Assembly: GCA_030838475.1 (NCBI GenBank)
Contig: JAUZFP010000100.1
Location: 1-64,000, forward strand
Length of the DNA stretch: 64,000 nucleotides
Direction of reading: 5' to 3'
From: Actinomycetota bacterium
Lineage (GTDB): Bacteria > Actinomycetota > Actinomycetes > Actinomycetales > Microbacteriaceae
In this document: piece by piece, positions 59,573 to 64,000 of the stretch
How the letters are laid out: every line of letters starts with the position of its first letter
Position numbering within the stretch: the stretch's first letter is position 1
Notes under the pieces: generated by a model
What the model was told of the DNA's origin: nothing
The model's input: the letters and a program-made list of their open reading frames with translations, nothing else
Databases searched by the model: none
Made by a program: the position numbers and the translations under genes

Positions 59573-60541
59573 ATGTCGGGACCAACGATTGCGATGGTGG
59601 CCGCCCGGGTGGGCGTCGCCACCTCCACGGTGTCCCGCGCGCTTTCCAACCCGGACCGGGTCAGCGACGACACCCGCCGCCGGGTGGAAGAAGTCGCCCG
59701 CGAGCTCGGGTATGTCACGCCCCATCGCACCAGAACCCGGTCGATCGCCGTGCTCGTCGCCGACATCGGTAACCCCTTCTACTTCGACGTCATTCGCGGC
59801 ACTCAGCGCCAGCTCCGTGCCGCCGACTACTCCCAGTTGCTCATCGACACCGAGGAGTCGGGCGAACTCGAGGCCGACCTGATCGAGAGGATGCGCCCCA
59901 GCATCGACGGCGTCATCCTCGCCGCGTCCCGGCTCTCGGATGCGGCGATCGTGCGACTCGCGCAGACGATTCCGATCGTGGTGCTGAACCGCCACATTCC
60001 CGGTGTGCCGACGGTGATCATGGACACCGGATCGGGCGCAACCCAGGCGCTCGAACACCTGGTCTCGCTCGGGCATCGTGACGTCGTGTACGTCGCGGGC
60101 CCCGAACGCTCGTGGGCGAACGCGGCACGCTGGCGTGCGCTCACGGACGCCGCCGAGACACACGGCATCACGCTCAGGAAGCTCGGGCCGTTCCCTCCGG
60201 TGCGCGAATCCGGGACCACCGCGGCGGATGCCCTCATCAACTCCGGCGCCACCGCCGCGGTCGCCTTCAACGATCTGCTCGCGATCGGGATGCTGGAGCG
60301 CCTCACCGAACGCGGTGTGGATGTGCCAGGCCAGCTCAGCATCGTCGGCTGCGACGACATCTTCGGAGCGGACTTCTGCGCCCCAACGCTCACCACCATC
60401 ACGACCCCGATCGAGCAGGCCGGCCGCGTGGCCGTGACCCTGCTGCTCGGAGCGCTCGAGTCACGACCGGGCGGCGCGCGCGAGAGCATCCTGCTTCCGA
60501 CCCACCTGACCGTGCGCAATTCGACGGGACCACGAACATGA
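59573..60541 (+). CDS. LacI family transcriptional regulator
   Basis: TIAMVAARVGVATSTVSRALSNPDRVSDDTRRRVEEVARELGY HTH/hinge. Confidence 0.95.
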   Translation: MSGPTIAMVAARVGVATSTVSRALSNPDRVSDDTRRRVEEVARELGYVTPHRTRTRSIAVLVADIGNPFYFDVIRGTQRQLRAADYSQLLIDTEESGELEADLIERMRPSIDGVILAASRLSDAAIVRLAQTIPIVVLNRHIPGVPTVIMDTGSGATQALEHLVSLGHRDVVYVAGPERSWANAARWRALTDAAETHGITLRKLGPFPPVRESGTTAADALINSGATAAVAFNDLLAIGMLERLTERGVDVPGQLSIVGCDDIFGADFCAPTLTTITTPIEQAGRVAVTLLLGALESRPGGARESILLPTHLTVRNSTGPRT

Positions 60542-61944
60542 CCGGCACTCTGACACTGCACCCAGACCGGCTCTTCCCGAGCGACCCCGCGACCCGCGAG
60601 ATCGCCCGCCGGCTTTACGACGGTGTCGCCGCCGCGCCGATCCTGTCGCCGCACGGACACGTGGATGCCCGGATCCTCAGGGCCAACGAGCCCTTCCCCG
60701 ACCCGGCCGCGCTTCTCGTCACGCCCGACCATTACGTCACGAGATTGCTGCACGCGAACGGCGTGAGCCTCGACCGGCTGCGCCCGCCGACACCGTCGCG
60801 AGAGATCTGGGCGGAGCTGTGCAGTCACTGGCATCTCTTCGCCGGGACGCCCGTGCGCTACTGGCTCGAGACCCAGCTCGTCGAACTGTTCGGTGTCGCC
60901 GAGACGCCTTCCGCAGAGACAGCAAACAGCCTCTACGACGCTGTCGCCGAGAAGCTCGCCACGCCGGAGTTTCTCCCCCGCGCGCTCTTTGACACCTTCA
61001 ACATTCGCGTTCTCGCGACGACGGATGACCCCGCCGACGATCTCACGGCGCATCGGGCGCTCGAGAAGGACCCGACCTTCCACGGTCGAGTGATCCCAAC
61101 GCTGCGCGCGGACCGGTATATGGATCTGTCGACGCTCGGCTGGAATGGCGCTCTCGACGAACTGTCGGCGGCGAGCGACGTCGACTGTGGCAGCTACGCC
61201 GGACTACTCGAAGCACTCCGCAAGCGTCGCGCGTTCTTCATCAAGCGTGGCGCGACCTCAACCGACTCGGGAGTCGCCGACGCGGGAGCAGAGCCTCTCG
61301 ATGCTGTCGACGCCGAGTGGATTCACGCCAATCGGCTCAATGGCACAATCACTGCGGCCGATGCGGTGGCCTACCGGCGCAACCTGTTGTATCGGTTCGC
61401 CGAGATGTCGACCGAGGACGGCCTGGTCATGCAGCTGCACCCGGGCGTCATCCGCAACCACCACGCACCGACGCTCGCGAAGTATGGCCCGGACACCGGA
61501 CACGACCTGCCGAACGTCGCATCCTTCACGCTGCCGCTGCAGCCTCTGCTCCGCGACTTCGGGACGCATCCGAACCTGCACCTCGTGCTGTTCACGGTCG
61601 ACGAGACCGCGTTCAGCCGGGAGATCGGTCCGCTCGCGGGGTTCTATCCGAGCGTGTACGCGGGTGCGCCGTGGTGGTTCCTCGATAGCCCCGCCGGGAT
61701 CGGGCGCTACCGCTCAGCCATCACCGACGCGGTCGGCTTCGCGAAGACCAGCGGCTTCATCGACGACACGCGCGCGTACTGTTCGATCCCGGCCAGACAC
61801 GACACGTCGAGGCGCACGGATGCCGCGTTCCTCGCGAACCTCGTGGCCACCCACCAGCTCGGCGAGGACGAGGCCACCATCATCGCGACCGACCTGGTGA
61901 GCACCATCCCGGCCCGCACCTTCAAGCTGGAGAAGTACCTCTAA
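60538..61944 (+). CDS. uxaC: Glucuronate isomerase
   Basis: LHPDRLFPSDPATREIARRLYDGVAAAPILSPHGHVD, MQLHPGVIRNHH, PSVYAGAPWWFLDSPAGIGRYR. Confidence 0.96.
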   Translation: MTGTLTLHPDRLFPSDPATREIARRLYDGVAAAPILSPHGHVDARILRANEPFPDPAALLVTPDHYVTRLLHANGVSLDRLRPPTPSREIWAELCSHWHLFAGTPVRYWLETQLVELFGVAETPSAETANSLYDAVAEKLATPEFLPRALFDTFNIRVLATTDDPADDLTAHRALEKDPTFHGRVIPTLRADRYMDLSTLGWNGALDELSAASDVDCGSYAGLLEALRKRRAFFIKRGATSTDSGVADAGAEPLDAVDAEWIHANRLNGTITAADAVAYRRNLLYRFAEMSTEDGLVMQLHPGVIRNHHAPTLAKYGPDTGHDLPNVASFTLPLQPLLRDFGTHPNLHLVLFTVDETAFSREIGPLAGFYPSVYAGAPWWFLDSPAGIGRYRSAITDAVGFAKTSGFIDDTRAYCSIPARHDTSRRTDAAFLANLVATHQLGEDEATIIATDLVSTIPARTFKLEKYL

Positions 61945-62579
61945 GCGGCGGCGCCGAGACCAACACTCGGCAGGATGATCTTGTCGATTAGGGAGATCAG
62001 GAACTCGCGGTCGACGGGCTTGGCCAGCATCATCGTGCGATAGGTGACCATCGACGGGCTGATGTTCGAGACCATCGCGATGTCGACATCCGGGCTGATC
62101 TCGCCGCGGTCGATGGCGCGCTGCAGGAAGGTTCGGTTAATCTCGGCGCGTGGCGCAATGACGGCGACGCGTGCGGCCTCGGCCAGCTCCGGGTTGCGCG
62201 CGATCAGCGAGATGAGGCCGGCCATCACCCGGAGCTTCTTTTCGGCATCGCGGATCGTCGGCGGCTTGATCATCGCGACCAGGTCGCCGCGAAGGGTTCC
62301 CGTATCCGGCAGGTCTTCGAAGTTGAGGTCGCTGTTTTTCATGCATGCGACGGCGTCGATGACGAGTTCCGTCTTGGATGGCCAGCGCCGGTACAGCGTT
62401 GCCTTGCCCGCCTTGGCGCGCGCGGCGACCATGTCAATGGTCATGCCGTCGAAGCCTTCCTCGGCGAGAACGTCGAGAGCGGCATCCAAAATGTCGGCGT
62501 CCCGTGTTACATCTAGTGGGCGGCCAAGTTTGGCTGGCGGCTCGGTAGAGCGGCGCTCATCGAGGTCGAGCTGCGTCAT
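61941..62579 (-). CDS. TetR/AcrR family regulator
   Basis: ALDVLAEEGFDGMTIDMVAARAKAGKATLYRRWPSKTELV. Confidence 0.92.
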   Translation of the reverse strand: MTQLDLDERRSTEPPAKLGRPLDVTRDADILDAALDVLAEEGFDGMTIDMVAARAKAGKATLYRRWPSKTELVIDAVACMKNSDLNFEDLPDTGTLRGDLVAMIKPPTIRDAEKKLRVMAGLISLIARNPELAEAARVAVIAPRAEINRTFLQRAIDRGEISPDVDIAMVSNISPSMVTYRTMMLAKPVDREFLISLIDKIILPSVGLGAAA

Positions 62580-62728
62580 TGCGGCTCACACCCTTTCGTT
62601 GACGTGGTTCTGGTTGGTTCTTGACTCGATGGTACGCCGAGCGAGATTCGACGGTGCGTGTTCGCCGTGCGCGTAATTCAGAAACTCTTAAGTTCCGAAA
62701 CTAGTCAGTTCCGTATATAGTACCAAAC

Positions 62729-64000
62729 ATGTCTTCGATTCCTCTCACAGCAGCACCCAACCGCTGGTTGACGCTGACGATCGTTGCGCTCGCGCAGCTG
62801 ATGGTTGTGCTCGACACAACCGTCGTCAACATCGCCCTCCCCTCCGCCCAGGCCGACCTGGGCTTCTCGAACGGTGACCGACAGTGGGTCGTCACCGCCT
62901 ACTCCCTCGCGTTCGGCAGCCTGCTGCTCCTGGGCGGTCGCGTCTCCGACCTCATCGGTCGCAAGCGCGCGTTCATCATCGGCCTCATCGGCTTCGCGAT
63001 CGCATCCGCCCTCGGTGGCGCTGCGCCCGACTTCGGCCTGCTTGTCGCGGCTCGTGCGCTCCAGGGCGCATTCGGCGCGCTGCTCGCTCCGACCGCTCTC
63101 GCGGTGCTGACGACAACGTTCACCGTTCCCAAGGAACGCGCTCGCGCGTTCGGTGTCTTCGGCGGCATCGCCGGAGCGGGCGGCGCGGTCGGGCTCCTGC
63201 TCGGTGGTTACCTCACCCAGGACCTCGACTGGCGCTGGAACCTCTACATCAACGTGTTCATCGCCATCGTCGCCATCATCGGCGCAACCGTCTTCGTCCC
63301 CTCGATCGCCCGCCAGGGCGAGCGACCCAAGCTGGATGTGATCGGAACGATCTTCGTGTCCGGTGCCCTCTTCTTCCTGGTCTACGGGTTCTCGAACGCC
63401 GAGACGGATGGCTGGGGCGCATTCGACAGCTGGGGGATGCTGACCGCGTCCGGCATCCTGCTGATCGCGTTCGTGCTCTGGATCCGCCGTGCCGCGCACC
63501 CGCTGCTGCACCTGTCGGTCATCCTCGACCGCAACCGTGGCGCCTCCTACATCTCGATCATGCTGGCGGCCGTAGGCATGTTCACGATCTTCCTGTTCGT
63601 GACCTACTACCTGCAGACGGCGCTGCACTACTCGCCCATCCAGACCGGAATCTCGTATCTGCCGCTCGTCGGGGCCCTCATCCTCGCGGCACAGGTCGGT
63701 ACGAACCTTCTCGTGCCGCGGCTGGGCCCGAAGGTCCTTGTGCCGATCGGCATGGTGATTGCCGGCACCGGAATGGTTCTGCTCACGAACCTCGACGTGC
63801 ACAGCACCTACGTCGCAAACATCATGCCCGCGCTGATCCTGTTCGGACTCGGTATGGGCACGATCATGCCGGCCTCGATGCAGACGGCAACCCTCGGTGT
63901 CGACCGTCAGTACGCGGGTGTCGCCTCCGCGCTCGTGAACACCAGCCAGCAGGTCGGGGGCTCGATCGGAACGGCGCTGCTCAACACGATCGCCGCCTCA
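62729..64000 (+). CDS. MFS transporter, DHA2 family (3' truncated by window)
   Basis: Manual translation from ATG 62729: MSSIPLTAAPNRWLTLTIVALAQLMVVLDTTVVNIALPSAQADLGFSNGDRQWVVTAYSLAFGSLLLLGGRVSDLIGRKR...; open to window end, so absent from the ORF track. Confidence 0.93.
   Translation, partial: MSSIPLTAAPNRWLTLTIVALAQLMVVLDTTVVNIALPSAQADLGFSNGDRQWVVTAYSLAFGSLLLLGGRVSDLIGRKRAFIIGLIGFAIASALGGAAPDFGLLVAARALQGAFGALLAPTALAVLTTTFTVPKERARAFGVFGGIAGAGGAVGLLLGGYLTQDLDWRWNLYINVFIAIVAIIGATVFVPSIARQGERPKLDVIGTIFVSGALFFLVYGFSNAETDGWGAFDSWGMLTASGILLIAFVLWIRRAAHPLLHLSVILDRNRGASYISIMLAAVGMFTIFLFVTYYLQTALHYSPIQTGISYLPLVGALILAAQVGTNLLVPRLGPKVLVPIGMVIAGTGMVLLTNLDVHSTYVANIMPALILFGLGMGTIMPASMQTATLGVDRQYAGVASALVNTSQQVGGSIGTALLNTIAAS

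Noticed and set aside
62580-62728. TetR operator candidate AGTTCCGaaactagtcAGTTCCG / GAAACTAGTCAGTTCC
   Set aside because: Symmetry is short (4-5 bp) and ambiguous; plausible but not strong enough to annotate
62705-63802. 365-aa minus-strand ORF
   Set aside because: Antisense to the truncated MFS gene that the ORF track misses because it lacks a stop in the window

Overview
A 64 kb high-GC actinobacterial chromosomal window; gene content and intergenic repeat style suggest Microbacteriaceae-like (inference). It starts in the 3' end of an exopolysaccharide/beta-helix cluster with a UDP-sugar dehydrogenase. It then runs through housekeeping genes (ndh, S8 peptidase, DUF501, divIC/ftsB, eno, hisS, mazG), a DUF222-HNH gene flanked by REP-like repeats, and two tandem paralogous large membrane proteins. 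A defence-type island follows: a VapBC-like toxin-antitoxin pair, a NERD/UvrD helicase, an SRA plus PD-(D/E)XK type IV restriction-like protein, and a complete Wadjet jetABCD operon. Further on are a 1905-aa FN3 surface protein, mfd, pth, rplY, a hexuronate catabolic operon with a divergent LacI regulator and uxaC, and a truncated MFS gene at the right edge. The less routine signals are: the SRA-nuclease next to Wadjet; a REP-like element read in frame inside mfd; a 13-bp x7 tandem array upstream of hisS; a 420-bp gene-free segment with consecutive strong hairpins; a perfect 25-bp inverted repeat between two genes; nested palindromic operators; and a second, unnamed repeat type in the giant surface protein. 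No CRISPR, rRNA or transposase was found. All family calls come from reading motifs; no searches were run.
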